A program made the translations under genes and the position numbers. Shown here piece by piece: positions 48,034 through 59,189 of a stretch of 64,000 nucleotides of DNA. This DNA is from Girardinichthys multiradiatus (taxonomy: Eukaryota; Chordata; Actinopteri; Cyprinodontiformes; Goodeidae): positions 23,783,119 through 23,847,118 of the forward strand of contig NC_061808.1 in NCBI RefSeq assembly GCF_021462225.1, written 5' to 3'. Under the pieces are notes generated by a model. It was not told where the DNA came from and made no database searches. It saw nothing but the letters and a program-made list of their open reading frames with translations. Numbering within the stretch: the stretch's first letter is position 1; the number at the start of each line of letters is the position of its first letter.

Positions 48034-48466
48034 CTCCTTGAACCACCACCTTAAAGTGGTGGAGGGGTTTGAGTGCTCGAATGATCGTAGAGGCTATGTT
48101 GTCTGGGGCTTAAATGCCCCTGGTAGGGTCTCCCATGGCAAACAGGCTCTAGGTGACGGGTCAGACAAAGAGCGGTTCAAGAACCCCTCATGACGACTAC
48201 GGAATCGAGGCACGTGACGTCGCCCGGTACGACGGAGCCGGGGTTCCACCCTGGAGCCAGGCCTGAGGTCGGGACTCGTCGGAGAGCGCCTGGTGGCTAG
48301 GTTGCTCCTCGTGGGACCCGGCCAGGCCAAGCCCAAACGAGAGACGCGAGACCATCCCCCAGTGGGCCCACCTGTCACCACCACCTGCAGGGGGAACCGT
48401 GAGGGACCGGTGCAAAGAGGATTGGGCGGCGGATGAAGGTGGAGACCTCGGCGGCCCGATCCCCAG
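48034..48466 (+). promoter_or_regulatory. Structured 5' untranslated region of the LINE
   Basis: It opens with CTCCTTGAACC, then a hairpin CCACCAC-loop-GTGGTGG at 48046-48065. GGTTCAAG at 48176-48183 can pair with CTTGAACC at 48038-48045. The first 150 bases are closely preserved in copy A (minus strand, 41701-41866), where the hairpin is also present. 5' ends of some RTE-like and R2-like elements carry self-cleaving RNAs; whether this one does is unproven. Confidence 0.5.
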
Positions 48467-51375
48467 ATGCTTAGGCTGGCTCTAGGGACGTGGAATGTCA
48501 TCTCCCTGGGGGGGAAGGAGCCTGAGCTTGTGCAGGAGGTCGAGAGATATCGACTAGAAATAGTTGGGCTCACCTCCACGCACAGCGTGGGCTCTGGAAC
48601 CCATCTCCTCAAGAGGGGCTGGACTCTCTTCTACTCTGGAGTGGCCCACGGGGAGAGGCAGCAGGCTGGGGTGGGTTTTCTTGTCGCCCTCCAGCTCAGC
48701 CGTCTCGTGTTGGGGTTTACCCGAGTGGATGAGAGGGTCGCATCCCTGCGCCTTCGGGTGGGGGAGAGGTCTCTGACTATCATTTCGGCCTAAGGGCCGA
48801 GTGGTATTGCGGAGTACCCGGCCTTCTTGGCGTCCCTGTCGGGGTTGCTGGATAGTGCCCCTCCCGGGGACTCCATTATTGTGCTGGGGGACTTCAACAC
48901 CCATGTGGGAAACGACAGTGACACCTGGAGAGGCGTGATCGGGAGGAATGGCCTCCCCGATCTGAATCCGAGCTGTGTTTTGTTATTGGACTTCTGTGCT
49001 AGTCACGGATTGTGCATAATGAACACTATGTTCAAACATAAGGGTGTCCATCAGTGCACTTGGCACAAGGACACCCTAGGCAGGAGGTCAATGATCGACT
49101 ATGTTGTCGTATCATCAGACCTTCGGCCGCATGTTTTGGACACTCGGGTGAAGAGAGGGGCTTAGCTGTCCACTGATCACCACCTGGTGGTGAGTTGGAT
49201 CCGCTGGAGGAGGAGAAAGCCGGACAGACTCGGCAGGCCCATGCGCATAGTGAGGGTCTGCTGGGAACATCTGGCGGAACCCTTGGCCAGGGATGTATTC
49301 AACTCTCACCTCCGGGAGAGCTTTGACCAGATTCCGAGGGATGTTGGAGACATAGAGTCCGAGTGGACCATGTTCTCCGCATCTATTGTCGATGCTGCCG
49401 CCCGTAGCTGCGGCCGTAAGGTGTGCGGTGCCTGTCGCAGCGGCAATCCCCGAACCCGGTGGTGGACACCGGCAGTAAGGGACGCTGTCAAGCTGAAGAA
49501 GGAGTTCCTATCGGCTGTGGTTGGCTTGTGGGACTCCTGAGGCGGCTGACGGGTACCGTGGGGCCAAGCATGCCGTGGTCCGGGGGGTGAAAGAGGCAAA
49601 ATCTCGGACCTGGGAGGAGTTCGGTGAGGCCATGGAGAAGTACTACCGGTTGGCCCCAAAGTAATTCTGGCAATCCGTCCGGCGCCTCAGGAAGGGGAAG
49701 CAGTGCTTCGCCAACACTGTTTACAGTGGGGGTGGGGAGCTGCTGACCTCGACTGGTGACATTATTCGGCGGTGGAAGGAGTACTTCGAGGATCTCCTCA
49801 ATCCTGCCATCACGCATTCAATGGTGGAAACAGAGGCTGGGGACTCGGGGTTGGACTCTTTCATCACCCAGGCTGAAGTCACCGAGGTGGTTAAAAAGCT
49901 CTGGTGGTAGGGCTTCGGGGTTGGATGAGATCCGCCCTGACTACCTCAAGTCTTTGGACGTTGTGGGGCTGTCATGGTTGACACAACTCTTCAACATTGC
50001 GTGGCGGACGGGGACAGTGCCTCTGGATTGGCAGACTGGGGTGGTGGTCCCCTTACATAAGTAGGGTGACCGGAGGGTGTCTTCCAACTACAAGAGGATC
50101 GCACTCCTCAGCCTCCCTGGTAAGGCCTACACCAGGGTATTGGAGAGGAGAGTCCGGCCGATAGTCGAACCTCGGCTTCAGGAGGAGCAGTGTGGTTTTT
50201 GTCCCGGCCGTGGAACATTTGACCAGCTCTATACCCTCTACAGGGTACTCGAGGGCTCATGGGAGTTTGCCCAACCGGTCCACATGTGTCTTGTGGACCT
50301 GGAGAAAACATTCGACTGTGTCCCTCGAGATGCCCTGTGGGGGGAGCTCCAGGAGTATGGAATCGGGGGCCCTTTACTAGGGGCCATCCGGTCTCTGTAC
50401 AAGCGGAGCAGGAGTTTGGTTCGCATTGTCGGCACTAAGTCGGACCTGTTCCCGGTGCATGTTGGACTCCGGCAGGGCTGCCCTTTGTCACCGGTCCTGT
50501 TCATAACTTTTATGGACAGGATTTCTAGGCACATCCAAGGGCCAGAGGGTGTCTGGTTTGGGGACCAGAAGATTTCGTATCTTCTTTTTGCAGATGACAT
50601 GGTCCTGCTGGCCCCCTCTAGCCAAGACCTACAGCATGCACTGGGGCGGTTCGCAGCCAAGTGTGAAGCAGCTGGGATGAAAATCAGCTCCTCCAAGTCC
50701 GAGGCCATGGTTCTCGACCGGAAAAGGGTGGCTTGTCCTCTTCAGGTTGGAGGGGAGTTCCTGCCTCAAGTGGAGGAGTTTAAGTATCTCGGGGTCTTGT
50801 TCACGAGTGAGGGAAGAATGGAGCGGGAGATCGACAGACGGACCAGTGCGGCTGCCACAGTAATGGGGGCGCTGTACTGGTCCGTAGTGGTGAAGAGAGA
50901 GCTGAGCCAAAAAGCGAAGCTTTCGATTTACTGGTCGGTCTACGTTCCTACCCTCACCTATGGCCATGAGATTTGGGTCATGACCGAAAGAACTAGATCC
51001 TGGATACAAGCGGCTGAAATGAGCTTCCTCCGTAGGGTGGCCAGGCACTCTTTTAGAGATAGGGTGAGGAGCTCGGCCATCCGGAAGGGGCTCGGAGTAG
51101 AGCCGCTGCTCCTCCACATCGAAAGGAGCAAGTTGAGGTGGCTCGGGCATCTACACCGGATGCTTCCTGGACGCCTTCCTCGGGAGGTGTTCCAAGCACG
51201 TCCCACTGGGAGGGGGTCCAGGGGACGGCCCAGGACACGCTGGAGAGACTATGTCTCTCAGCTGGCCTGGGAATGTCTTGGACTCCACACGGAGGACCTG
51301 GAGGAGGTGTCTGGGGAGAGGGACGTCTGGGTGTCTCTGCTGAGTCTGCTGCCCCTGCGACCCGGTCCCGGATAA
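48467..51375 (+). pseudogene. LINE endonuclease-reverse transcriptase ORF, broken
   Basis: The protein nicks DNA and copies its RNA at the nick. From the ATG at 48467 (MLRLALGTWNVISL) the APE endonuclease shows GTWNV, the [11 protein letters not shown] motif and [11 protein letters not shown] follows from about 50077 with SSNYKRIALLSLPGK, CGFCPGRGTFDQL, VDLEKTFD (first catalytic Asp), LRQGCPLSPVLF and FADD in LLFADDMVLLA. The C-terminal domain ends RPGPG. Breaks are a TAA at 48791-48793, a TAG at 49163-49165, a frame change near 49505, a stop near 49662, a frame change near 49906 and a TAG at 50062-50064. The last 432 codons are uninterrupted. Confidence 0.92.
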
Positions 51376-51427
51376 AGCGGAAGACGACGAGTTCGAGTAC
51401 TTTACTCAGCTTTTTTTAATTCTTATC

Positions 51428-51950
51428 AACCAGTCAGGTGCAAAGGTCTCAGGGAGCCTGTGTAAAGTTACTTACTGACTTGATCCATTTCAGTCATTAC
51501 CTCAAAGAAAATAGTGAATATAGTGTGGTGTTTATGAAAATATTTGCTTAGCCATTTTTGGAACAAAGTTCACAACATTGTCAAAAACAAAAACAAAAAA
51601 ATGAATTGCTTCACAATTTTAAATATGTGATGCTTAAGTTTTAAATTTAAGACTTTAACTGTAAGTAATTAAATAATGTTGTTACTTATATAAAAATACT
51701 TATATAAAAATATAAAAGTAGATTTTGTTTAATAACAATGTGGCTAATCTAGTAGTTATCAAAATAAAAAAAATCTGTTTAAGACACAGAGATTTTATCT
51801 ATAGGTTAAATCCAAAATTCTGTAAAATCAGTGGACATTCGTAAATGTAACATTTTCTAAAAAAAAAAAAAAACATTTTCTGCTGTCTAAAACAGTACAC
51901 AGAATATTCCCACAAACAATTTTAGATTTTTTATTTTGTAAATGTGATGA
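51428..51950. other. Unassigned AT-rich sequence
   Basis: Only short A/T-rich strings and a poly(A) run (51860-51873) were noticed. Confidence 0.4.
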
Positions 51951-51956
51951 ATATAC

Positions 51957-52180
51957 AGTGTGACACAGATGTTAGCATTGTTGCCTTGCAGCAGGAAAAC
52001 ACCTTGGTTTAAGTCAGAGTTTGCATGGTCTCCACATGCATCTGTGGGTTTTTTCTCCAGGAATCTCAACTTTCCTCCCAGAGCCTAAAAACATGCATTT
52101 TGGTTTAATTGAAGATTTTAAATTACCTTTTGGTATGACTGTGTATGAATTATAGTATGTCTCTGTGTAAATCACAAACT
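51957..52180 (+). repeat. Decayed SINE, 5' part
   Basis: GTTAGCATTGTTGCCTTGCAGCAGGAAAA, GTTTGCATGGTCTCCACATGCAT and CCTAAAAACATGCATTTTGG follow the order of the 5' and middle part of the SINE at 32300. The 3' end is missing. Confidence 0.65.
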
Positions 52181-52304
52181 TCAAGACATTCTATGGGGCT
52201 TTTATCTAATAGACCATCACAAAGTAGTGCAAAATTGTATATTTGAGCGAAAATGTGACATGGGTTTCAAAGGTTTTGTTAAATCTGGAATCTGCGGAAT
52301 TTCT

Positions 52305-52615
52305 AGTTTGATTATTTTGGTTCCTGTCTAGCATCTTAGGTTCCATTTTATTCCAGTGTTTTAGGTTTCTAGTGTTACTTTTCACTCAGTGTCTCAGTTT
52401 CCTGTTCTTCTACAGCTGTTTCTCATCTGCATTTACTCACCTATCTAGCATCCAGTAATCAGTGTTCCCAATATAAATATTCTTTGTTTCAGTTACTCCA
52501 TGTCATATCCTCTATTTTGCCGTTGTCCATTATTAAATCGTAGGTTTTTTTCACCATACTCCTGCCCTCCTCTTCTCAGCATTTGGGTCCTCAACAACAT
52601 CAACAAAACATAACA
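52305..52615 (+). mobile_element. Solo LTR fragment, + orientation
   Basis: CTAGCATCTTAGGTTCC, CTGTTTCTCATCTGC, a TATAAATAT box (52474-52482) and an ATAACA end resemble the solo LTR at 20623. The left end is truncated and no target duplication was found. Confidence 0.5.
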
Positions 52616-52789
52616 CCTAAGTCCACCTGTGTCTATTTAAATCTAATTATAACTACATCTCTTTTGTGAAGGCTCAGAGGTTTAGTCATAGGCAGTCCTA
52701 GTTATAGTTTGGTGTATGGAGAGCAAATATGTGGGAGAAGATGTTCTGGTCCGGTAACTCTTTGGTTTACATGCAAAACACAACTTAGT

Positions 52790-53090
52790 GCTGACACATG
52801 GCAGTGGCAGCATTGTGCCGAGGGGATGCTGCTTTTTGTCCCCAAGAGAAAAAGAAGCTAGTAAGAGTTGATAAGAAGGTAGATGGAGCTAAATACAGGG
52901 CAACCCAGGAGGAAAACTTGTGGGAGACTGCGAAAGACTTCCTCAAACAGGAAAACAACCTTAAACACAGCTGCAGTGAAAGGTGGTTTGACAACATTTT
53001 CACAATTTTGTCTTAGTATGTCAAATAAAATCCAAATAAAATCATTTAAAGTCTGTATTTGTATTGAGACAAAATGTGAGGACGTTTAAG
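52790..53090 (+). repeat. Internally deleted Tc1-like remnant
   Basis: GGCAGTGGCAGCATTGTGCCGAGGGGATGC and AGATGGAGCTAAATACAGGG belong to the catalytic region of the fourth Tc1 family (see 35220). After a short stretch, the AATAAAATCC and A/T-rich right-end type sequence follows, so most of the gene is gone. Confidence 0.55.
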
Positions 53091-53880
53091 TGGTATAAAC
53101 ACTTTTCACTTTCGCTGTAAAGGTTACCCCACACACAGCCAGATCAGCAAAGATAAAAATTGTTTCTTACCATAAAGGCTGGGATGGTGTGTGTTTAGAG
53201 AGGTGCCTAAAGCTGATAAGTAACTGGTTAAACTCTGAATTAGTTTTATTATGCTTCTAAACCATTTTCCAGGTCAGGAAGTCCCCGAAATCATGAAAAT
53301 ACTAGGTTGACCTATAATTCAAGTCGATTTACAGGCAAATCCCACATGAGGGAAAATATGAAACTTTTCATCAGTGAATAAGGTTACTTTTTGACATTGT
53401 ATGTCATTTGAGTTTTTTTTTTGTTTTTTTCTTATCGTGTCCTGTCCGGCAGAGGAGTGCTCAGAATTGTTGTTTGAGTGCCAAGAAATTGCCCAACAGA
53501 TTTACTTTCACAAGCAGAGCATCACAGCTAATGCTTTAAAGCCCTGCTTGATATTTATAAAAGAAACTTTATTATAAACTTCTTTGGGAATATTTCAATT
53601 GTTACAGACACGGAGACTGAAATGAAAAGGAAAAAAGAAGCTCAAAAAAGAGAGAGATGGGGCAAAAGGGAAAAAGGGGAGAAAAGGAGGAAAGAGTGGA
53701 GGAGAGAAGGATGAAGAGAATAAAAGATTACACCCTGCTTGCTTATACACCTGCAGCTGTTTTTTTTTTTTTTCTTAACAAAATAGTACATGGTAATTAT
53801 GAATGTAAAATGTACTTAGTAAGAGGTGCAGCCCAATATAGAACATCTGTGTATCTGTCAACACCTGAAGCTTAACACCT
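53091..53880. other. Unassigned sequence with a purine-rich tract
   Basis: A G/A-rich tract lies at about 53620-53720 and a T run at 53759-53774. The segment directly precedes the C-rich repeat and may belong to the same element. Confidence 0.4.
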
Positions 53881-54415
53881 GCGAGTATGAGTGTGGACGC
53901 GCTTTTGTATACAAGCTTTCTCCACAAAAATATGCAATAGCGAATGTGAGGACCCACAGGCCTGCCCCATGGTCCCTGAACGGACACTGAAGAGATCCGA
54001 GCCACAGACATCTAAAGGCCCCCCAAAGCACAAGAACCCCAGGAGAATCACCGCCTGGACTACCACAACCCCCCCGGAGAAGAGCAGTGGAGAGTCCCAG
54101 GGGAACCACCCAGCAGCGACAGTGCAGAAGCCCCAGGGAGCCGCAGCAATGAGCCCACAGGCCCCGCCGGCAGCCGTCCACGGCCGAGCAGATCCAGCCA
54201 TGGACCCAGAGGCCCAAGAGCCCGGGACACAACACCCCCCAAGCAGACGCCCGACAGAGCCCAGGGGACCAGGCCCCGGCAAGCAGCCACCGGCAGTGAG
54301 CCAGCACACACCAAAGCACCTGGCCCCGGACACCGAGAACCATAAGTACATCAGCGGGCAGAGACTCCAACCACCGGCAGGTAGTGTGGCGGGGAGGAAA
54401 TAGGGGCCTATTTCC
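53881..54415. repeat. C/A-rich GC-dense repeat open on both strands
   Basis: The + strand is strongly C-rich and T-poor, with frequent CCCAGG, GCCCCG and CACAGGCC strings. A 170-codon + frame (53891-54403) is rich in Pro, Gln, Lys and Ala. Minus frames up to 191 codons are also open simply because stop codons are rare in this composition. I recall similar strings recurring in fish genomes, so a repeat is more likely than a gene. No start context, signal peptide or domain was seen. Confidence 0.55.
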
Positions 54416-54533
54416 CCCCCGCTGTATGACCACAGAATATCAGGATTTTCTAAAACAAAACTAGAAATTTAGGGCTGGGCATTGTCTAGTTGTTGTGGTA
54501 AGCAAAAATATAATCCTGCTTCAGGCTTGATTT

Positions 54534-55205
54534 TGTCATAGTTCTGACTGCCGACTTGACCCACATGCAGAGAACAGTCAGAAACCAAGAACGATTTTGT
54601 TATTTTATTTAAAGACTGGAGCAAGGGTCCGGTGACAAGGAAGCCAGGCTGAACTGTGATGGGGAGGAACAACGGTAAGTAATAGATAATGGAAACAAAA
54701 CACAGTTTGCAGATATGCTTACTGATGGGGCGTCGGTATCCGCCAGGGAGAGAACCCGTCGGGACTGAGTGCTGATCCAGAGTGAGGTGCCGACAGGAGC
54801 CAGAGAGATAATCCTTCGAGGAGGGTGGACAAGGTTCGCAACTGAAACGGTACTCTGATCCGGTCGGGCTGCAGACAAGGTAATATGTCCGGTGAGGTTC
54901 ACGGTCCTTGGGACTTTCCAAAGATTCTTCGAAACCAAGGTAACAATGCATAGAGCAAGACCTGTGTGGAAAGAGTAGAGTTACTAAGAAGCTTAGCTTT
55001 GACAAACACAAGATTCGAGGAGAGCAGGGTGTAATACCATAGGGGGCAAAACAGTCAGCCGCTGAAGTGCTGGCAGTCCTCCTTCTTATAGCACCATAGC
55101 TGATGACCAGATAGGCTGCACCTGTCAGCCTCCAGATTCCAGGACTCCTTCAACACCTAGTGAGGAAACTGATTACTGACATGATCAGCAGTTCAGACCC
55201 TGACA
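54534..55205 (-). repeat. 3' LTR of the Gypsy element
   Basis: 672 bp, starting TGTCAGGGTCTG on the minus strand and ending TATGACA. A TATAAG box (55085-55090) and AATAAA (54604-54609) lie in the expected order. The adjacent 55206-55220 on the minus strand is purine-rich (GAGGGGGAGATAG), the polypurine tract. Confidence 0.92.
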
Positions 55206-55430
55206 CTATCTCCCCCTCAACGGCCGCCACCTGGCGTCCCATGCTGAGCACGCTGGGAGGAAAGGAAGTCCTGGATGAGGGTAGGATCCAATATAAAAGA
55301 ACCGGGCACCCAAGAGCACTCCTCCGGACTGTACCCCTCCCAGTCGACAAGGTACTGCCACCCACGGCCCCGTCGACGAGAGGCCAGGATCGATGGACCG
55401 AATACGCAGGGTGGCTTTGGATGTCCCGGG
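55206..55430 (-). pseudogene. Gypsy chromodomain
   Basis: After the integrase, in a different minus frame from it, the sequence has the chromodomain pattern: an aromatic-rich strand with [10 protein letters not shown], then SWVPGSF. Chromodomains target chromoviruses to marked chromatin. The frame change near 55430 separates it from integrase, and it ends just before the polypurine tract. Confidence 0.75.
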
Positions 55431-56550
55431 CGGGTGGAGGGGGCCCGGCCAGAGGGCAGAACGTACTGGCATGGACAGGCTTAATAAGAGAAACATGAAA
55501 AACAGGGTGAATACGGAGACTGGATGGAAGGCGGAGACGAACAGTGGAAGGACTGATAACGGACTGGATGACGTAAGGACCTATAAACCTGGGAGAAAGT
55601 TTCTTAGACATGGACCTGAGTGGGACATCACGTGTGGAGAACCAAACCTTCTGACCCGGGCGGTAAGCGGGGGCCGGCATCCGTCGCCGGTCAGCATAGT
55701 GCTTATTGATGGCGGCAGATCTCTGGAGTGCCCTGGTGGTGGAGGACCACATACGTTTGCATCTGCGGATGTGGTGCTGGACTGAAGGCACAGTAGCTTC
55801 TTCATTGTCGGCTGGAAACAAGGGTGGCTGGTACCCCAGGGAAGCCTCAAAAGGGGTACAGCCCGTAGCAGCCGAGATGTGAGAGTTGTGTGAATACTCC
55901 ACCCAGGGTAGGAAGGTGCTGCACTCGGTGGGGTCTGATGACGTGACGCACCTTAAGGCCGACTCCAGTTCCTGATTCAAACGCTCCACCTGACCATTAG
56001 ACTGAGGATGATAACCGGAGGTCGGCGATACTTTAGCCCCAAGGGCGGTACAGAACCCCTTCCAAACCCGGGCGGTGAACTGGGGGCCTCGGTCAGACAA
56101 GATTTCTTGAGGAATGCCATGTAGGCGAAACACGTACTTAATCAGCAGTTTTGCCGTCTGAAGAGCAGAAGGCAGTTTCTTTAGTGGGATGAGGTGACAG
56201 GCCTTTGAGAAGCGATCAATAACTCTGAGGATGGTGGTCATGCCATTAGAACATGGTAGACCTGTCACAAAGTCTATGGCGATGTGGGACCAGGGTCGTG
56301 AAGGTGTACTGAGTGGCTGTAAGAGACCAGCTGGAGGTCGGTTTGAGCTCTTATTCCTGGCGCAGGGCACACAAGCAGCAATGTAGTCGCTCACGTCTCG
56401 GTGCAGGGTGGGCCACCAGTACCTCCTGGACATCAAGGCTATAGTTCGGCTGGCCCCGGGATGGGTAGCAAATCTGGCTGAGTGGACGAGGTCGTACGGC
56501 AACATGAAAGTAGAGGCAGCCCGCTGGTCCATTACCGGGCCCTGGGTCAT
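55431..56550 (-). pseudogene. Gypsy integrase
   Basis: This inserts the cDNA into the host genome. An N-terminal zinc-binding region (H...H, then CVPC) precedes the catalytic core. The core has Asp in [11 protein letters not shown], Asp in [10 protein letters not shown] and Glu in [12 protein letters not shown], so the DDE triad is present. A GPY/F-like C-terminal block ([11 protein letters not shown]) follows, then [14 protein letters not shown]. The frame is open for over 360 codons, but it is out of frame with both neighbours, so the polyprotein is broken. Confidence 0.93.
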
Positions 56551-57113
56551 TAGGTAGGGCTTGCCGCACGATCTCCTCCATCTCCCAGGTTAATGCACTG
56601 ACAGTACAGGAGGGAGGTAAAATAGGAACCGGAATCGTCATGGCCAGACTGACGTGAGAGGGCGTCAGGCTTGGTGTTCTTAGTTCCGGGCCTAAAAGAA
56701 ATGGATAAATTAAAACGAGAGAAAAACAACGACCAACGTGACTGACGTGGATTAAGGCGTTTGGCAGACTGAATGTAAGATAAGTTTTTGTGGTCTATCC
56801 ATACCAGTACAGGATGTTCGGCCCCCTCCAGCCAGTGACGCCATTCCTCCAGCGCCAGATTGATGGCCAGTAACTCCCTGTCGCCCACATCGTAGTTCTG
56901 CTCAGCCGGAGACAGGCGACGGGAGAAAAAGGCACAGGGGTGGAGTCTCCCATCCAGGTCCGAGTGCTGGGAGAGTATAGCCCCCGCTCCGGTGTGCGAA
57001 GCATCCACCTCCAAGATGAACTGCTTGCTGGGGTCTGGGTGGATGAGCACGGGGGCCTGGGAGAATTGACTCTTGAGTCTGGAGAAGGCTGTCAGCTTCA
57101 GTGGTCCAGACAT
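56551..57113 (-). pseudogene. Gypsy RNase H
   Basis: This removes RNA from the RNA-DNA hybrid. The acidic residues are visible in [29 protein letters not shown] and WIDHKNL, and the domain ends PDALSRQ, the usual boundary before integrase. It lies in a different frame from RT (frame change between about 56910 and 57110) and from integrase (near 56560). Confidence 0.92.
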
Positions 57114-58573
57114 ACGGCACCTTAGACGAGGTTAGAGCGGTTAGAGGTCTGGCCACCTGGTTGTAGTTCCGTATGAATCGTGTGTAGAAGTTTGAGAATC
57201 CAAGAAACCACTGTAGTTGTTTTCTGGAATCAGGTTGAGGCCAGTCCAAAACAGCTTTTATCTTCTCCGGATCAGTGCGAACCTGTCCACCCTCGAGAAT
57301 AAGGCCCAAGAAGCTGATGGATGACTTGTGGAATTCACACTTCTCAGCCTTCACAAAAAGTTGGTTCTCCAGGAGGCGTTGAAGAACCAGGCGGACATGT
57401 CGGCGATGATCAGTCAGGTTCCTGGAGTAAATTAAAATGTCACCTAAATAAACAAAAACAAAGGTGTTTAAATAGTCTCTCAAAATGTCATTCACCAGGA
57501 CTTGGAAAACCCCTGGAGCATTGCAGAAGCCAAAAGGCACGACCAAGTATTCGAAGTGTCCCACAGGCGTCTTGAAGGCGGTCTTCCATTCGTCTCCCTG
57601 GCGGATACACACTAAATGATAGTACTAATTTGGTGAAAATGGTGGCGTCCTGTACAGGTTCAAAGGCTGAAGAGAGTAAGGGTAATGGATATTTGTTTTT
57701 AACTGCAATGGCATTTAGTCCTCTATAGTCTATACATGGCCGGAGACTACCGTCCTTTTTACCCACAAAGAAGAATCCTGCTTCTAGGGGAGAAGACGAG
57801 GGGCGGATGATGCCAGCAGCTAAGGAGTCAGCTAAGTATTTCTCCATAACTAGACGTTCGGGCTGAGAGATCTTAAATAAGCGGCTAGTGGGTAATGGAG
57901 CCCCGGGCAGAAGCTTGATAGCACAGTTGTATGGGCGGTGGCTGGGCAATGATAATGCACGGGCCTTACTAAAAACCTGTAGAAGGTCATGGTATTCGGG
58001 GGGAACCCTGGCTAAATCTGCTGGTTCGATCGCTTCGGCCTCCCCAGGATGAGTTCTAGGGGTAACAGCTGACCTTAAACAGGTCGACAGGCAACGGTCG
58101 GAGCAGGCGTCTACCCTGAGTTCAACCCAGTTTAAATGGGGGTTGTGGTCCCGTAACCAGGGGAAACCCAGAACCAAATCGCTCTGCGAAACCGGAAAAA
58201 CATGTAGGGAGATGAACTCTCTATGGTTCCCTGATAACACTAATTCTAAAGGTCTGGTGCAGTGGGTGATGCTGTGCAATGCCTGTCCGTCCAGAGCCAA
58301 CACCATGCGTGGAGTGGGCAGCTGCTCTAACTCTGAGTTAAGCTGGGTCACTAAGGTCTGATATATCAGGTTCAGCTCACATCCTGAGTCTAACAGAGCC
58401 GTTAAAGGCACAGAGTTCTGATTTAATATCATCATGGCAGGTAAAGTAAATCTAGGGGCCTTAAGATTTAAGTCACGGCCGGCCGGTTGCCCCCCTATAA
58501 CCGGCGGCCTCTCTCTTTTGGCTGAGCAGGACAAACTGACACTACGTGAGCGGAAGAGCCACAGTAAAAACAC
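56902..58573 (-). pseudogene. Gypsy protease and reverse transcriptase
   Basis: The right-hand frame (57488-58573) starts in gag overlap, then has the protease DSG motif (ALLDSGCELNLI). RT fingers follow with KKDGSLRPCIDYRGLN. A frame change near 57600 leads to the second frame (56902-57612) with [13 protein letters not shown]. The active-site box there reads YLGD where the family has YLDD, so one catalytic Asp is replaced. FLGL and [12 protein letters not shown] of the thumb follow. Both the frame change and the YLGD would abolish activity. Confidence 0.92.
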
Positions 58574-59189
58574 TGGTGAGCCTCAAGGCAGCGTTGCCGC
58601 TCATCAGGAGACAGGCGTGCTCTACGCAATTGCATGGGTTCAGGGTCAGGAAAATTAATGGCTGTGGAAAGAGCGGAGGAGCGTGGAGGGGATGATTGTA
58701 TGGACCTCTGAGCACCTCGTTCTACACAAGTGCGTCTCCTTTCCCTCATCCTGGCATCCAAACGGACCGCCAGGGCAATGTACTTGTTAAGCTCCTCCGG
58801 TCCATCAACTAGGGCAAATTCATCTTTTAGAGCCTCATCTAGAGCATGAGGTGCAGTAGTATTCCAGCCTGAAGCAGCTGCTGCAGTACGGAAATCTATG
58901 GTGAAGTCAGCCAGGGGCCGGTTACGTTGTTTCATGGTCCAATTATTGGCGAGCAACAGCAGTCTGATCCACTGCCACCTCAAAAATCTGCTTAAACTCT
59001 GACACAAATTGATCAAACGTGCAGTCAAAACATGTGGGGTTGGTGAAACGCAACTCCGCCCAACGGAGTGCTCTACCAGTCAAAAGCCCTAAAATAAACG
59101 AAATCCTAGCATCGTCATGAGGGAAAGCATGAGGGGATCGGTTAAACACCAAAGCACACTGTAAAAGAAAGCCACCACAATTTGACAAG
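58495..59189 (-). pseudogene. Gypsy gag, N-terminally deleted
   Basis: The structural protein appears in two overlapping frames (58943-59189 and 58495-59028). The retained part begins SNCGGFLLQCALVF and includes FILGLLTGRALRWAEL, typical of the Gypsy capsid. It ends with an intact zinc knuckle CFYCGSSAHVVSVC (C-x2-C-x4-H-x4-C). It overlaps the pol frame by 79 bases in another frame, as expected if pol is made by frameshifting. The N-terminal part is lost at the junction with LTR sequence near 59190. Confidence 0.88.

Larger units (their letters stand above)
48034..51397 (+). mobile_element. Full-length APE-type LINE (RTE-like clade suspected)
   Basis: A 3.36-kb element bounded by a diverged 30-bp target-site duplication (48004-48033 and 51398-51427; 26-27 positions agree by eye). 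It has a 430-bp 5' region, one long ORF in broken frames and almost no 3' untranslated region, ending in CGAC/GACGAG units. Short length, a single endonuclease-RT ORF and a short-tandem-unit tail fit RTE-type LINEs. The clade should be confirmed by phylogeny. Fragments of it occur at 505-947, 12813-13762, 40221-41866 and 41951-44246. Confidence 0.9.

Noticed and set aside
53858..54433. A 191-codon minus frame rich in Gly, Leu and Trp as a possible membrane protein
   Set aside because: It is the shadow of a C-rich repeat in which stop codons are rare on both strands; no domain or start context supports it.
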